Assembly (NCBI GenBank): GCA_019915015.1
Contig: JAHBBC010000065.1
Location: 1 to 64,000 of the forward strand
DNA from: Auriscalpium vulgare
Taxonomy: Eukaryota; Basidiomycota; Agaricomycetes; Russulales; Auriscalpiaceae
DNA: 64,000 bases
Direction: 5' to 3'
Shown here: in pieces, positions 22,301 to 33,600 of the stretch
Position numbering within the stretch: the stretch's first letter is position 1
Layout of the letters: every line of letters begins with the position of its first letter
Notes under the pieces: generated by a model
Database searches by the model: none
Seen by the model: only the letters and a program-made list of their open reading frames with translations
Told to the model about the DNA's origin: nothing
Translations under genes and position numbers: made by a program

Positions 22301-23610
22301 CTTTCAGTCCAGTCGCCCGCTTTGAAACTATACGTTTCCTTCTTGCGTTGGCCGCGCTTGAAGATTGGGAAATTCATGGTATGGACGTCAAGTCGGCGTT
22401 CTTACATGGCGAACTGGATGAAGAGATCTTCATGGAGCAACCAGAAGGTTTCCTGATCCCAGGGTTAGAGGACAAGGTAGTTCGATTGCTGAAAGCTATC
22501 TACGGCTTGAAGCAGGCGTCCAGAGTATGGAACGTCCAAATCGATGCTCTCTTGAAGGAAATTGGATTCACCAGGACCTATTCGGATACTGGTGTCTATG
22601 TCTATCGGCGACAGGAGGGGAACACAGTTACCATTTTGGTGCTGTATGTCGACGATATGGCTATCATGGGCAATTCGCTCCCAGAGATCACTCGAATCAA
22701 AGCCTTGCTTAAGACTCGATATGAGATGTCAGACTTAGGGGAGTTGAAAGAATTCCTTGGCATACGTATCACAAGAGATAGGCGCAAAAGGACATTGACA
22801 ATCGACCAGAAGACATATCTGGAAGAAGTCCTTGATAGATTTGGGATGAAGGACGCGAACCCTGCTCGAACCCCTCTACCTGCGGGCTGTGTTTTGATAG
22901 CGTCTACTGAAGAAGTGGACAATGCACGTCGGAGTTATTACCAGTCGCTTATTGGCAGTATGATGTACTTTGCCATTGGCACTCGTCCAGACGCGGCATA
23001 TGCTATTGCACGCCTAGCACAGTACAGTGCGAATCCCACTGAAATGCATCTGAAGATGGCGAAGTATGTCTTGCGGTATATCAAAGGCACCCTTGACTAC
23101 AAGCTTGTCTACAATGGCTTATCAGAGGAAGCTCAACTGCTTTCATACACGGACTCTGACCATGCTGAGAATAGAGACGATAGGACTTCCATTTCAGCCT
23201 TTGTTGTTAAACTGGCTGGAGGAGCTATTTCCTGGATGTCGCGGAAGCAAGCTACTACTTCCCAATCCACAGCTCAATCGGAATACATCTCTATGGCGGA
23301 GGCTGCAAAGCAGTTGCAGTGGTACTACAACTTGTACTCTGAGCTTGGACTACCGGATCCCACTCCTATCGACATGCGATGCGATAATCGCGCTGCTATT
23401 CTTACGGCAGAAAATCCCATGGTCGGTAGGAACATGAAGCATGTAGAGGTTAAATACCACTTCATCCGGGAGTGCGTGGCAAAGGGACTTGTTCGCCTTG
23501 TACCAACCCCATCGGCTGAGAACGTCTCTGATGCTTTGACCAAGTCATTGCCTTATGAGCTACTTACTCGGTTCAGTGGGAGCATGGGTTTGACTCGTCG
23601 CAAGGACTAG
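19321..23610 (+). CDS. gag-pol: Copia gag-pol polyprotein
   Basis: One uninterrupted 1429-residue frame. In order: a UBN2-type gag, a CX2CX4HX4C zinc knuckle from about residue 230, aspartic protease Asp-Ser-Gly near residue 301, a GAG-pre-integrase His/Cys finger, integrase with Asp503, Asp566 and Glu602 (35 residues between the last two, the DD35E spacing), a Pro-rich linker, RVT_2 reverse transcriptase with Tyr-Val-Asp-Asp near residue 1111, and a C-terminal RNase H ending in the Copia-typical Asp-Ala-Leu-Thr-Lys motif. Start 19321 is the first ATG of the frame and lies 694 nt after the LTR. The single fused frame, without a gag stop, is usual for Copia elements. Confidence 0.97.
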   Translation: MSGELLPKGFTILAGNSNYALWQDDMMAFLKVKKLWRYTSGSKPSPKAADPDNPTATEVEAEAVWDEEDDVALGYIKASLAPALKNKVGNDDHSSDAWKFLKTSYSKPGTRTIFTQFDLYLSTRLIDTKPLGPQINDFDQQYENLKKNGITVTPIQHAYFLLKALPDSYKAFRDLTLDSFSDLKTATPAEITTRILGKEASIKADSTIAATVNSAAAKAKGKQKVEKGKCKYCHKKGHWEANCRKKQADEAGDKKKGGDSSGGGGGSSKPSVNALIVEASSSNEVAVAWYLSPDKNRWMLDSGCSHHITHTRTDFAQYTPLEKPGHIAVGDSTAQAMHFYGTGTVNAWTDVDGKRVAVTLKNVLFAPKAAHRYISVTTLLNQKFDVLLRGSTGVCTIERAGITYGIGQKHDQFYWLELTPKPAVHEATVKDAVSVDIAHGRFAHMSHGALKRLTSEVVKGIVIDHATVATKPCHGCELGKSTRQTYPSSDKRATRVLGKIHSDLVGPMRVQSIQGFTYIATFLDDFSNKGVAMFLKRKSDFLLAFETFLARAEKETSVKLVIFHSDRGGEYINTILDKRFKELGITHHKTMPYTPQQNGRAERWNRTIMEKALSMLHHAGLSLGFWQCAVETAVHVYNRTPTRTLKWKTPMEVWSAGHIPDVAYFRVFGCKAYVHIQKEHRHKLEPNAKEMTFVGYEDGSKGYRFWNPATRSIVLSGEATFDETSFISRPTQKAPPSAPDPPTQHLSLSDLINDEDFTPERRPVPAPPVNAAGDDSDPDEDPAPKVEKDDSKVKTPPATPPPSRPHTPPPPAPPRTPPRRATNARVDNEALRHRVPPLEESPPIAEAVTPPARPRRANAGQRAARLGDQYDGLTALQVEQLDLRRRLPDTQGLVRQLDFEAPNLHALLDLMVGHDPKTYTEAMASRDFSKWWEACRYELDQLNKLGTWELVDRPKNRKVIKNRWVFKLKSNGVYRARLVAKGFTQVEGVDYTETFSPVARFETIRFLLALAALEDWEIHGMDVKSAFLHGELDEEIFMEQPEGFLIPGLEDKVVRLLKAIYGLKQASRVWNVQIDALLKEIGFTRTYSDTGVYVYRRQEGNTVTILVLYVDDMAIMGNSLPEITRIKALLKTRYEMSDLGELKEFLGIRITRDRRKRTLTIDQKTYLEEVLDRFGMKDANPARTPLPAGCVLIASTEEVDNARRSYYQSLIGSMMYFAIGTRPDAAYAIARLAQYSANPTEMHLKMAKYVLRYIKGTLDYKLVYNGLSEEAQLLSYTDSDHAENRDDRTSISAFVVKLAGGAISWMSRKQATTSQSTAQSEYISMAEAAKQLQWYYNLYSELGLPDPTPIDMRCDNRAAILTAENPMVGRNMKHVEVKYHFIRECVAKGLVRLVPTPSAENVSDALTKSLPYELLTRFSGSMGLTRRKD

Positions 23611-23646
23611 TGCTTGTCACTATTCGACTAGCCCATCAAGTGGGAG

Positions 23647-24130
23647 TGTTGGAATTTGGTGATGACGCTAGTCTCATGACAAATACTATGGAATGATCTA
23701 GAACGATCTGGACTTGTTTGATCATGGAACATTGTAGAATAGTCTAGAATAGCTACTGTACAGGATTGCTATACGCTTACTCAGGTCTTAACTCCTATCT
23801 CCTAGGATGACTGATGTACTTACTGATGCTGTGCAAGCTGACTGATTCTTACACATTATGTCTTACACATATGCTTTATGCTTACTACACAATTTCTGAT
23901 TGGTTGATATGCAGAGCCCCAAGTAGTATAAAAGGGCTCCTTTCTTCGCTCAGATACCTCAGTCTTTTCACATCACAGACTGAGGTGAGCATTCCTATGC
24001 ATACTTAGGAGTCTTCTCTTTACTAACTCACTTGTAGTATAGACTAACGTCTCTCTAAGGTACTGCAATACAGTCTTTTCACATCACAGACTGAGTATAG
24101 ACTAACGTCTCTCTAAGTTGTGTTTCATCA
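23647..24130 (+). repeat. 3' LTR of the inner Copia
   Basis: 484 bp, identical by eye to 18143-18626, followed by the ctggt duplication. Confidence 0.96.
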
Positions 24131-24135
24131 CTGGT

Positions 24136-24943
24136 GTACCTCCAGAGCTTCTTGACTTTAAGAAAGGCCATCATATCATCTTGCCAAAGGGCATAGTTGC
24201 TGTTTCCAGCTAGGATGGTAAATCCTTTGGGAAGTAATTCTCCAGACATGTGAAGAGCGAATGATCTGGGTTTGAGGAGCAGTCAGACCCAGATTCTTTA
24301 AGAAGTTCAAGACGACGTCAACCCTATGTGCTGTATCTCTAAGCCAGAACCCTAAGGTCCTGTCCTGCCCATGTCCATGTGCACATATACAGTACAATTA
24401 CAGTACTTGTACGCAAATTTGTGGTTAGGATGAAACGAGAATGCACCAAGGTACACCTCCGGATCCTAATTAAAGCCTAGATGGTTGGGCTCCACAAATC
24501 TAAGTACTTATAGTAGCGCACTGCAGTTGTAACAGGTGCTCCTGGGTGGATTGACTACCGCCCTCAGGATTGGGACACCAAAACTGCTTCCCACTTAAGG
24601 GACAGACAGCCAACAGTTCAGTGGACCTATGGTTCCCCCAGGCTTCCCCAGGTTCCCCTAAGCCCGTAGTGGACTCTTCTGGTTCGACACAGTTGTGGTC
24701 TACACCAGGGTAGGTAATTGTACAGTATGCGCACAGAGGGACAGGGCAGAAGGGCTCACGCTGACTTCTGGCATCGCCATGCCTCCGTCATCAGCGCTCG
24801 CGTAACCCCAAAGGGGCGAGAGCACAATGGCAGCTCAATGAAGAGCTCCAAGATAGGGCGCGAGTGGGAAGATGATGGTAGACTCGCCTTGATAAAAAGC
24901 AAAGTAACTTCTTGTAGCAGGTGTTCAGGCAGGGCCCATAACC
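24136..24943 (-). mobile_element. 5' part of the outer Copia (gag start, leader, primer site)
   Basis: Minus-strand continuation of the outer element: gag start codon at 24249-24247, leader, then the GGTTATGGGCCC primer site next to the LTR at 24944. Confidence 0.93.
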
Positions 24944-25427
24944 TGATGAAACACAACTTAGAGAGACGTTAGTCTATACTCAGTCTGTGATGTGAAAAGA
25001 CTGTATTGCAGTACCTTAGAGAGACGTTAGTCTATACTACAAGTGAGTTAGTAAAGAGAAGACTCCTAAGTATGCATAGGAATGCTCACCTCAGTCTGTG
25101 ATGTGAAAAGACTGAGGTATCTGAGCGAAGAAAGGAGCCCTTTTATACTACTTGGGGCTCTGCATATCAACCAATCAGAAATTGTGTAGTAAGCATAAAG
25201 CATATGTGTAAGACATAATGTGTAAGAATCAGTCAGCTTGCACAGCATCAGTAAGTACATCAGTCATCCTAGGAGATAGGAGTTAAGACCTGAGTAAGCG
25301 TATAGCAATCCTGTACAGTAGCTATTCTAGACTATTCTACAATGTTCCATGATCAAACAAGTCCAGATCGTTCTAGATCATTCCATAGTATTTGTCATGA
25401 GACTAGCGTCATCACCAAATTCCAACA
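24944..25427 (-). repeat. 5' LTR of the outer Copia
   Basis: 484-bp copy in minus orientation; right boundary followed by the ttatt duplication. Confidence 0.95.
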
Positions 25428-25432
25428 TTATT

Positions 25433-27547
25433 GACGCGGCGTTGTGAAAGACAACAAACCGCTGCTGTGCAGCGCGTACGCAGAGCAGCGCGCACAGATC
25501 GCCGAGGAAGTAACGCCGCGCTACGGTGCCGATGATATTGGGTGGGTCTGCCAGAGAGTGCGTATTGATTGACGACACGCTCGCGCTCCTGGTACTCGTG
25601 TGAGTCGTAAAATGCCTTCCGCAAGGAAAACTGTCAGAAATAAGAAATATTGACAGCAAGGCTTGTATGCAGTGGCTCGTGGGCGTGTAGTCCCCTGGAC
25701 CGGCGAGCAAGAGGTGCGGCCGCAAATTGTAACATCTAGGTCCAGCGGATGACATCGAGAGGTTAGAATGTGGGGACGTGTGCCATGAGGTTATAATGAG
25801 ATGCGACCGGGAAATAACCAGGACGAAATGCGTCGTACGTGAGACAACAATAATGACGAGCCTGCAAGCTCTTAGCTGGACATCTGTGCAACGCGTGCCA
25901 GCGCTTATATTGAGCAAGGTGGCCACGTGACCGTCACGCGGAGCCAAACAACAAGACCAACAAGCCACGATCCTCTCTCATAGACATCAACCTCTTGACA
26001 CACGCCGTCTCACCATTTCATAGTCACTGGGCATCCAATCTTTTTGACTGCTGGTACTGTTCTCCCTTTCCCGTTCCCCATTTCGGTGGCGGGGCTTAGC
26101 TTCAAGCGGACCGTGGGCTTCTCAATCTGTGAGTCGTATTAGAAATCCTCCTCTCACTCCCAAGACATGTCTGTATTAGGGTGCTGGCACGCCGACCACT
26201 AGAATGGTGGTCTTTCTATATATAGATCGGCACGACTTGCGGGAGCATACGTGTCTAATTCAACGCGTCCTACACGAAGTCGAGAGACACGCGCCTCCCG
26301 CGTGGACCACGAGAGTCCCACAGGAACGCAGCCTACGACCTGGGCACGAGCCCACGATGCGCGGCTACATGTGCCTGTGGGCTCTGTGGGGCGCGCGGGT
26401 AGAACAGAACGCGCCACGCGTACGCAGATGGATGAGGGGTGAAGTTGGATGCGCGGCGCGGCCGCTTGCCAGGACCCTAGGACGTAGGCGGCCGCATGTC
26501 GAGTGTGGCGGCGGCGGATATGTGGTGGGTAGATGGGGACGAGGCAGACAGTTTGAAGGAGCAAAATCCGCCTTTTAAGGCGGCGGGCGACCAATAATAC
26601 AATCACTGAAGACAAGGGACAGCGTATGCGGGGGCAGTACGAAGTGCCTAGCTGTGAGTTCCGTTGGCCGTGCTGCGTGCGGGTGCAGCAGTTGGTGCAC
26701 TGCTGACGCGCGGTATTGGTATTAGCATCGAATACGCTCGACACTCCGTTAGTGCTGCACAGTGCTGCCATTGGTGGCGCAAACAACGGTTGATCGAGGC
26801 GCTATGTCCGCGACGGTGAGATCCGAATCTTGACACAGCATCATACAGCATTCGGCCCTTTCAGTCTCCATAGTGAATCACTAATGCCTACTACATAGGC
26901 AAGATTGATGATTACTGCGACACCGGAGGCGCCCGACTCCGTGACACGGCCGGCCCTCCGAAAGCCAAACTGTGACAGTCAAAGTCAACGCAAAGGGCGG
27001 CTTCACGGGCCTCGACATGGCGAAACCAATGAGCTCTACGCGTTCGGCACCGTCAAGATCGACCCCGTGCTCACCATGGCGCGCGTGATGGCGACTGTGC
27101 AGTGTGCACAGCGACGGAGCGCGCGTGAGAGATGGCGCCGATTGGAGAGCACGACGTGGTCAGCAAACAAGGGTACTTGACGCCGCGCGGCTCTTCCACC
27201 GGACGACGCCAAGGTGCTGTGGTCATCGCCCGACTCTGTCGTCACTCGCTCAACACCCTGACGCACAGCACATCGCGCAATCGACTACGGCATGAAGGAC
27301 TGCGTGCTCGTCGTGCGGTTGCCTGTGTTGGATGAGCGGCTCGAGCTTTCCTGAGAACCCCTTCCGCCTCGAGCAAGTATTTTTGCAGCTCAGTTGCAAG
27401 GCCTCACTTTGACTGCGCAATTATCCATATTACCGCAGAGAAATGCATTGTGTTCAACTACTAACTAGACCATCTTTTGCCATTTCCTCTCGCGTCTGAC
27501 GGTCTGACTATTTCCCCATGCTAATCGACGGATATGCCCCCGGCCTT
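25433..27547. other. Mostly unassigned; possible degraded coding segment 26904-27340
   Basis: No convincing gene. A plus-strand segment around 27030-27090 translates to a protein-like stretch (Glu-Leu-Tyr-Ala-Phe-Gly-Thr-Val-Lys-Ile-Asp-Pro), but the flanking sequence is in other frames, so it could be a decayed gene. 26209-26224 is AT-rich (ctatatatag) and 26500-26520 is GGC-repeat rich. Confidence 0.3.
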
Positions 27548-28539
27548 CTAAACTGGGGGGGGGGGGCGTTTGCTCGTCAGTTTATCGAATACAAAAGACA
27601 GCGGAGGAACTCACACCCTCCATTGGGCCACAACGCGCGATAGGCATGCTTGGCGGCGTCCTCCTTGGCGAGCTGCTTCGTCGCACCGGCACCCGTGGCG
27701 ATCGTATGCCCGTCGACTACAGTACTCAATCATCCATTTGGTCAGAAGACGAGTACGCCACGCACTTTGACAGTCCGCCGTCCACGATGGCGCATGCGGA
27801 GGACCGGTCGAAGCTGTGGGCCATACCACTGCTATGCCGTTTTGGGAGCACCTTTGATTGAAAATAGGGAGTATCGGGGCGTGGATCGGCGATGCAGGCG
27901 GCGGCGGCGGGTTATTCGGGGGCGGCGGGGTATTCGCGCTGAATGGCTGCTGGCCGCCCGTAGCCGGCTGAGCGCTCGGGGAGGGCGCGGGCGCGTAGTC
28001 GGGATCGATGAGCCTGCCGATCCACTCCTGGACGGCGCGGAGGCCACGCTGATGATACACGGCACCAACATAGGTGGTGAACAGGTTGTGTGTCTCCTGA
28101 TATAAAAATGTGCTGTTGTCAGGATAGACGGTGTGCGGAGACGTGTAAACAAACCCCGGGTTCACTGAGCGACTCGCGTACGTCCGGCGCACATCGAACT
28201 CTCTTGCGCAGACCATACTTCGTGACCCATTCATCGACGGTCTCGTCTGTCATTTTCTCTTCAGCCGCGTTCTACAAGCACATGTCAGCGAACTCCACAG
28301 CCTCTAGGCGCCGAGGTACTCACCGTTAGATCGTCGGCGGAGAGCATCGGTCGCCTATCGAAAAGGGCTTGTGTCACGACGAGCGCGAGTGCGCTCGCAC
28401 CCAGGGCGGACAGTCGGCCGGCGTTGCCAAAATCGTCATTCAGTGCGCTAGAGCTCAAGTCCCGATGCGAGAACGTCTCGAATAGAGCATCTCCCGAAAG
28501 GGTGGGGAGGGCAGGAAGGGGCGCGGTATCGTCAGACAT
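27548..28539 (-). CDS. RNase III-like/dsRBD protein, copy 1 (catalytic residues lost)
   Basis: Exons 28539-28324, 28271-28155, 28096-27766, 27716-27615, 27552-27548 give 256 residues with all phases consistent. The N-terminal RNase III fold keeps the helix pattern but has Gly-Arg-Leu-Ser-Ala-Leu-Gly-Ala where active enzymes have Glu-Arg-Leu-Glu-x-Leu-Gly-Asp. The second acidic pair is replaced by Asn-Leu-Phe-Thr. All four metal-ligand positions are therefore absent. A Pro-rich linker leads to a C-terminal dsRNA-binding domain with the Gly-Ala-Gly-Ala-Thr-Lys-x2-Ala-Lys signature. The last exon is only 5 nt and supplies the stop; its acceptor follows a long C-tract. The paralogue at 41697 has the same exon plan. 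Mitochondrial ribosomal mL44 shares this architecture, so that is an alternative identity. A role in dsRNA binding is inferred. Confidence 0.82.
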
Positions 28540-29375
28540 GGGGAAAGGAGGTAGCTGTTAGCTGTGGACACAGGGCTCGTAGTCGGAGGTATTTGTATCG
28601 GCCTCACACGCGGTGGTCTTCCAAACCCAAAGACAAGCAAAGCGCTCGTGTTATCGGCATGGAGGCTGCGCAGAAGAGCCTCGCGCTCGCCTGCGTCGTC
28701 TGCGCTGTTCCAAGTAGTGGCATCCTAAGGTCGCCGTCGACGTTGCGCGGCACCGTACTCCCGGTCGTCTTCGAGAACCCGCGCAGCGGTCACCAGAAAT
28801 CCTCATCTGACACGTAGCGGCCCGGTGTTCAATCGAATTGGACAGTAGCTCACCTCTCCCGCTATCGCTGATGAAGCGCAGCCAGACGGATGTACATCTA
28901 GATGGAGCTAGGAGGAGTCCTACAATCAGGTGCGACTGCGACTGCGACTGCGCATCGACTGCGTACGCACGGGTGCCCCATGATGAACAAGTTTCGGCTC
29001 GCGGGTGGGTGTGAGTCGAACAAGTCCGCGGTGCGGGTGTCAGGCCAAGCATCCGAGGGCACATCGCGGAGTGAATCAATATTGAAGTCATACGAACCGA
29101 GATGCTGCACCGCAGAACTCTCTGGAGGCCTCCATGATCGATGTTATCGCAGCGCACCAAGAATCAAGAGCTGCACCGTCCGCGCACTCGCACGATAGAT
29201 TGAGCAAACTATTATTAGAATTGACTCTGCTTGGTCTGCAATAATTCAGTACAAGCAACCAATGTCAATATTCATCAAAGCATATCAGGGACCTAACAAC
29301 ATTAGAAAATCTGAACCAACGTTAGTATCGTACCTGCTTGCGCTTGTATCCTATACGTCCTTGCACACGCACCCG
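28540..29375. other. Spacer between the two block-1 genes
   Basis: No gene recognised. It contains a short tandem repeat of tgcgac around 28931-28960. It must hold the 3' end of the membrane-protein gene and the promoter of the RNase III-like gene. Confidence 0.4.
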
Positions 29376-30244
29376 CTATAGCGGTCCTACGCCTCCTTCG
29401 CCAGCGTTCCCGTCGACGCGCCCACCCACGACACCCACGCCGATCTCCAAGACCGGGAGCTCCTCATGTGCCGCAGCGCTTCCACGACCGGGCATGACGA
29501 CCAGTACTGCGACTTGTACCGGCACATGCGGCAGCAGCGGCGGCTGCGCGTCGTCTGCTGGTGCTTGCGGTGGCGACACAAGCGATGGTGGGGGCGCGGG
29601 CACCACTCGTGCACGACGGAACAGGGAGAAGGGGCGGCGCAGGAAGCCCGGGGCCTGCAGCGCGGGCTCTGGCCGCAGGGCCGGTTGTTCGCTGCCAGCA
29701 TCCTTGACGACGAGCGCAGATACGGGCTAAGAGAGGCACGTCAGCGCCGCCAACATACGCCAACACCAAAGCCAAGAAATTCAACACACCCTTAAATCCG
29801 CCCAACCCTTCTCCGCGTCGTTCCCCGACTTGTCCTCCGGATCAAGATACACCTCCCACATCTTCGGGCGATCTCTCGGGCGCACGGGCGGCGGCGGCGG
29901 GACGTACGTGCCGTTCGCGATGGCCTCGAGGATGGCGGCCCGGCGGCGGCGGCGCAGGACCATCGAACGGCCAACGACGGCTCCAGATACCGAGAGGAGG
30001 AGGACGAGGGTAGCTGTGCACGGGTAAGGCTCCTACCATCCATGCGGCTTCTAAGCATCGACATACCTAGAAATGTATACACTGCACATTGGAAGAATTG
30101 GTGAGCTGACACGGAACAGTGGGAGACGTGCGCACGGTATAAGGACGTCGACTGGCCGCGGCCGCCGGAGTCGGGTGACGTAGGCGCCGGGGCGATCGGG
30201 GTGAACGCGGGTGTCGGGCTCGTGAAGGACGTGGCGGACGACAT
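29376..30244 (-). CDS. Single-pass membrane protein, copy 1
   Basis: Exons 30244-30136, 30081-30067 (a 15-nt microexon), 30013-29790 and 29726-29376 give 232 residues with consistent phases. A Ser/Thr/Pro-rich N-terminus (about 36 residues) precedes one hydrophobic helix (about residues 37-58), followed directly by an Arg-rich patch. After it come a helix (Ala-Ile-Leu-Glu-Ala-Ile) and a Trp-Glu-Val-Tyr-Leu motif. The C-terminal block has a Val-Ala-Val-Leu-Val-x-Met-Pro motif and a Leu-Glu-Ile-Gly-Val-Gly-Val-Val end. This resembles an uncharacterised family widespread in Agaricomycetes. The Arg patch predicts an extracellular or lumenal N-terminus. Function is unknown. The paralogue is at 39808. 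Confidence 0.82.
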
Positions 30245-30309
30245 GGCGACAGGCGAGGGGGAAGGAGAGTCACTCAGCTATGAGCTCAGTGGTCAGCGCG
30301 AGTCGTTTA

Positions 30310-30325
30310 TAAGACTTTTATAAGT
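30310..30325 (-). promoter_or_regulatory. TATA box of membrane-protein gene copy 1
   Basis: Minus strand reads TTATAAAAG about 70-80 bp before the start codon at 30244. The chromovirus insertion begins only about 55 bp further upstream. Confidence 0.5.
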
Positions 30326-30379
30326 CGTTTACTGCGCGCGCCCTCGGGCCGGATCGCAACTCCGAGGACGCCGCCTCGA

Positions 30380-30655
30380 TGTAACGGGCCGAGTGTGAGA
30401 AGCAGAGGAGGTTCGAGAACAGAGCGGGTGCTCGTTGCTGGCGTTGACTCGACAAGGAGAAGTACATGAGCGAGAGGCGACTATGAGCGAGCCACGAACC
30501 AAACACACGTAAACATAAGAGTCTGCCGAGTCAAGTAAGTACGAGGCGAATAGAGAACGAGTCTGTTGGATACACAACACGCGCACGATGAGAACGAGTC
30601 CGTGAACGTACGTAGAATGTCCGTTGGTAAGTAAGTGACCATGCCCATGACATCA
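30380..30655 (-). repeat. Chromovirus 3' LTR
   Basis: 276 bp; minus strand TGATGTC...GTTACA. It is preceded on that strand by the purine tract agaaaggggga. Confidence 0.93.
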
Positions 30656-30689
30656 TCCCCCTTTCTAGGGTCACGGACGAAGGGGCTGC

Positions 30690-33600
30690 TCAAAGACTTG
30701 GATCCAGCCTGACGGCCGGCTTGGACACGCGACCTGAGCGAGTCGTGGTCTGCAGCGCAGGTTCGTACACAGACCCTAAGTTCTGTCGTACGACCGGCGG
30801 GGACGGAGGGCGCGGAGCGGCAACGGGTACGGCGGGACGAGCGGACGACGCGGAGGGCAGCGGTGTGGACGGGAGCGGCGCGGAGGGCATCTGGGCAGAG
30901 GGAGGAACGAGCGGGTCAACGGCAACTGGATCGGAAGAAATAGGAATAGAGAATAATTTGTTAATGACAACGGCGTGGGGACGAGGCGCGCGAGGATGAC
31001 GGCGGTGGAAGCGGTCGATGAGTTCGTTCTGGGTGGTAGGGATGTCGGACAAGGGAACCCACGAGTTTTCGGACTCGGGGAGCGACTTCCAGCGAACGAG
31101 GTACTCGAAACGATGACCAATCTTGCGACAGTCCTGGAGCGACTGAATTTGCAACGCGGCATCTTCGGCGAGTTCGAAAGGAGTCGGAGAGGAATGAGGA
31201 TGGAAGTCGGAGGGGTCACGATACGGTTCAAGGAGTGAGACGTTGAATACGGGGTGAAGACGAGAGAGGTAGGAAGGGAGACGAAGGAGGTAAGCGGATG
31301 AGCCTATTTTGCGAATGATGGGGTACGGGCCGAGACGGCGATGATCGAGCTTGAGAGAAGGACGTGTAGTCTTGATATTGCGACGGAGTAGCCAGACGAG
31401 CTGGTCAGGCTTGAACTCCGGAGCAGGTAGCGACTTCTCGTTGTAGTACTTGGACTGCAAAGCTTGCGCGTGCAATAACTCGGCGCGCAATTCGGCATGG
31501 ATGACGTCGAGACGAGTCGCGAGGTCGTCCGCAGCGGGAACGCTGGAACGCTCGGTGAGTTGCGGCTCGAAGGTGGGGTGGAAAGCGAAATTGGCGAAGA
31601 AGGGACTTTGGTGCGTGGAACTGTTCTCGAGGTTGTTGAAGGCGAACTCTCCCAGAGGGAGGTAGTCGACCCAATCGTCCTGTTGATAAGAACAATATGC
31701 ACGTAAGTACGTCTCGAGCGTCTGATTCGTGCGCTCCGTCAGACCGTCAGTCTGCGGGTGATACGCCGTCGACGTCCGAGACTCAATCTTGAGCAGGGAA
31801 AGAAGCTCAGTCCAAAAACGCGAAATGAAAACAGAACCACGATCCGAAATGATAGAATCGGGAAGGCCATGGTAGCGGAAGATCCTGTCGAGGAACAACC
31901 AGGCCAACCCAGGCGCGTCGATCGTCTCGTTACAAGGAACGAAATGCGCGTAGCGCGTGAGACGATCGCACACGACCCAAATAGAATCGAAGCCATGAGA
32001 AAGAGGAAGCTTTACGATGAAGTCCATGGTGATTGCCTTCCACGGGCGTGAAGGAATGTCGAGCGGCTTGAGAAGCCCATACGGTTTGTGACGCGGCGTC
32101 TTGATACGCGCACAAGTATCGCATGCTTCAACGTAGCGACGCACGAAGGTCTGCATGCCGGGCCAGGAATAGTCTCGAGAGACCAACCCAAGCGTGCGAG
32201 TACGACCAGGGTGTCCTGTGGATGGAAGATCATGACGCGAGTGAAGAATGTCAGCACGTAGTGGTCGAGGGACAAAGAGTTTTCCTTTGTGGAACACAAG
32301 TCCACCCTCGGACGTGAAGTCCGAGTTGCCATGAACGAGCGCTTCGCGCCATTCGACATCTTCTCGAAACGCGTCTTTGAAGCGCTCGAGAAGCGTTGAA
32401 CTGTCGATGGAGAGAGTGGTGAGGGCGCTGAGCGTCGTAGAGCTCGATGATGATGAAACCTGTGAAGGAAAAGATGTTCTGTGTGTTTAGCAGTGAGTAT
32501 CGTCCGGTTCTGCACCAGGAGGGTGTCATCCCCCTTTTTAGGGACGAAGTCAGCTCGTCGCGATGGAGGATCCGCAACGTTCGACGATCCGGGACCCCAG
32601 GTCAACCGGAAGTCAAAATCAGACAGAAACATAGCCCAACGCGCCTGACGGCGGTTGAGAACCTTCGAGGACATGAAGTACTCGAGGTTCTTGTGATCAG
32701 AGATGACAGAAATAGGAAACGGCGAACCGAGTAGCCACGCCCGCATATCGCGAAACGAATCGACAATAGCGAGTAGTTCCTTGTCGTGGATCTCGTAATT
32801 GATTTCCGCCGGTGCAAGCTTGCGCGAGTAGTAGGCGATCGGATGAAGTTGACCTTCGTCGTCCGGCTGTTGACAGACGCCAGAGATGGCGAAGTCGGAC
32901 GCGTCGGTGCTGAGCGTGCACGGCGCGAGCGGATTATAGTGGCGTAGCACTGGGTAGGACGTGAACGCACGCTTGAGGCGTTCGAATGCGTCGCGCGTAG
33001 CATCTGAAAATTCAAAGACGATGTTCTTCTTGGTCAGTGCGACAAGCGGAGTGGTGATGCGAGCATAACCGTCAACGAAACGACGGTAGAAGTTAGCAAA
33101 ACCAAGGAAAGACTGAAGTTCCTTCACCGAACTGGGCACGGGCCAGTCGGTAATCGTCGCGAGCTTCTTGGGGTTCATCTTGACGCCTTCAGCGCCGACG
33201 ATGTAGCCCAGATACTCCACCTCTGCCTTGTCCCACTCGCATTTCGCGGGGTTAACGCAGAGATGAGCGTCGCGAAGACGATCGAGAACGAGCGCAACGT
33301 GTTTGTCGTGCTCTTCTTGAGTTCTCGAGAAGATGAGTATGTCGTCGAGGTAGACGACACATACGATGTCGAGTAAGTCTCGTAGGACGTCCTGGATAAA
33401 TGCCTGGAAAGACGCGGGTGCGTTAGTTAAACCATACGGCACGACGAGGTGCTCGAATAGTCCGAGGGGCGTGCGGAAAGCGGTCTTCCACTCGTCACCC
33501 TCCTTGATACGCAAATGAGAGTAAGCTGAAACGAGATCGATGAGCGTGAATACTTTGCAGCCCTGTACACGATCGAGCAGGTCGTGCACAAGCGGAACTG

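Larger units (their letters stand above)
18143..24130 (+). mobile_element. Inner Ty1/Copia element, apparently intact
   Basis: 5988 bp with two LTRs of 484 bp (18143-18626 and 23647-24130) that look identical. The target duplication ctggt lies at 18138-18142 and 24131-24135. A primer-binding site, one long polyprotein frame and a purine tract (aagtgggag, 23638-23646) are all present. Nothing in the sequence argues against activity. Confidence 0.97.
13447..25427 (-). mobile_element. Outer Ty1/Copia element, split by a second Copia
   Basis: Minus-strand element with its 3' LTR at 13447-13930 and 5' LTR at 24944-25427, flanked by the duplicated target ttatt (13442-13446 and 25428-25432). Its single gag-pol frame is complement(24249-24136 joined to 18142-13967). 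Without the inserted element it would be 1429 codons, the same length as the inner copy. The plus-strand Copia (18143-24130) sits in codon 37-38 of gag with its own duplication ctggt. Insertion order is therefore certain: outer first, inner second. Confidence 0.96.

Noticed and set aside
22527..22712. Short plus-strand frame overlapping Copia RT
   Set aside because: Shifted reading of the RT sequence; no independent start context or features.
26199..26786. 195-codon minus-strand open frame
   Set aside because: GC-rich sequence with frames open on several strands; no motif and no splice support.
28931..28960. Short tandem tgcgac repeat as a possible CRISPR-like or regulatory array
   Set aside because: Only about four units of 6 bp without spacers; an ordinary microsatellite.
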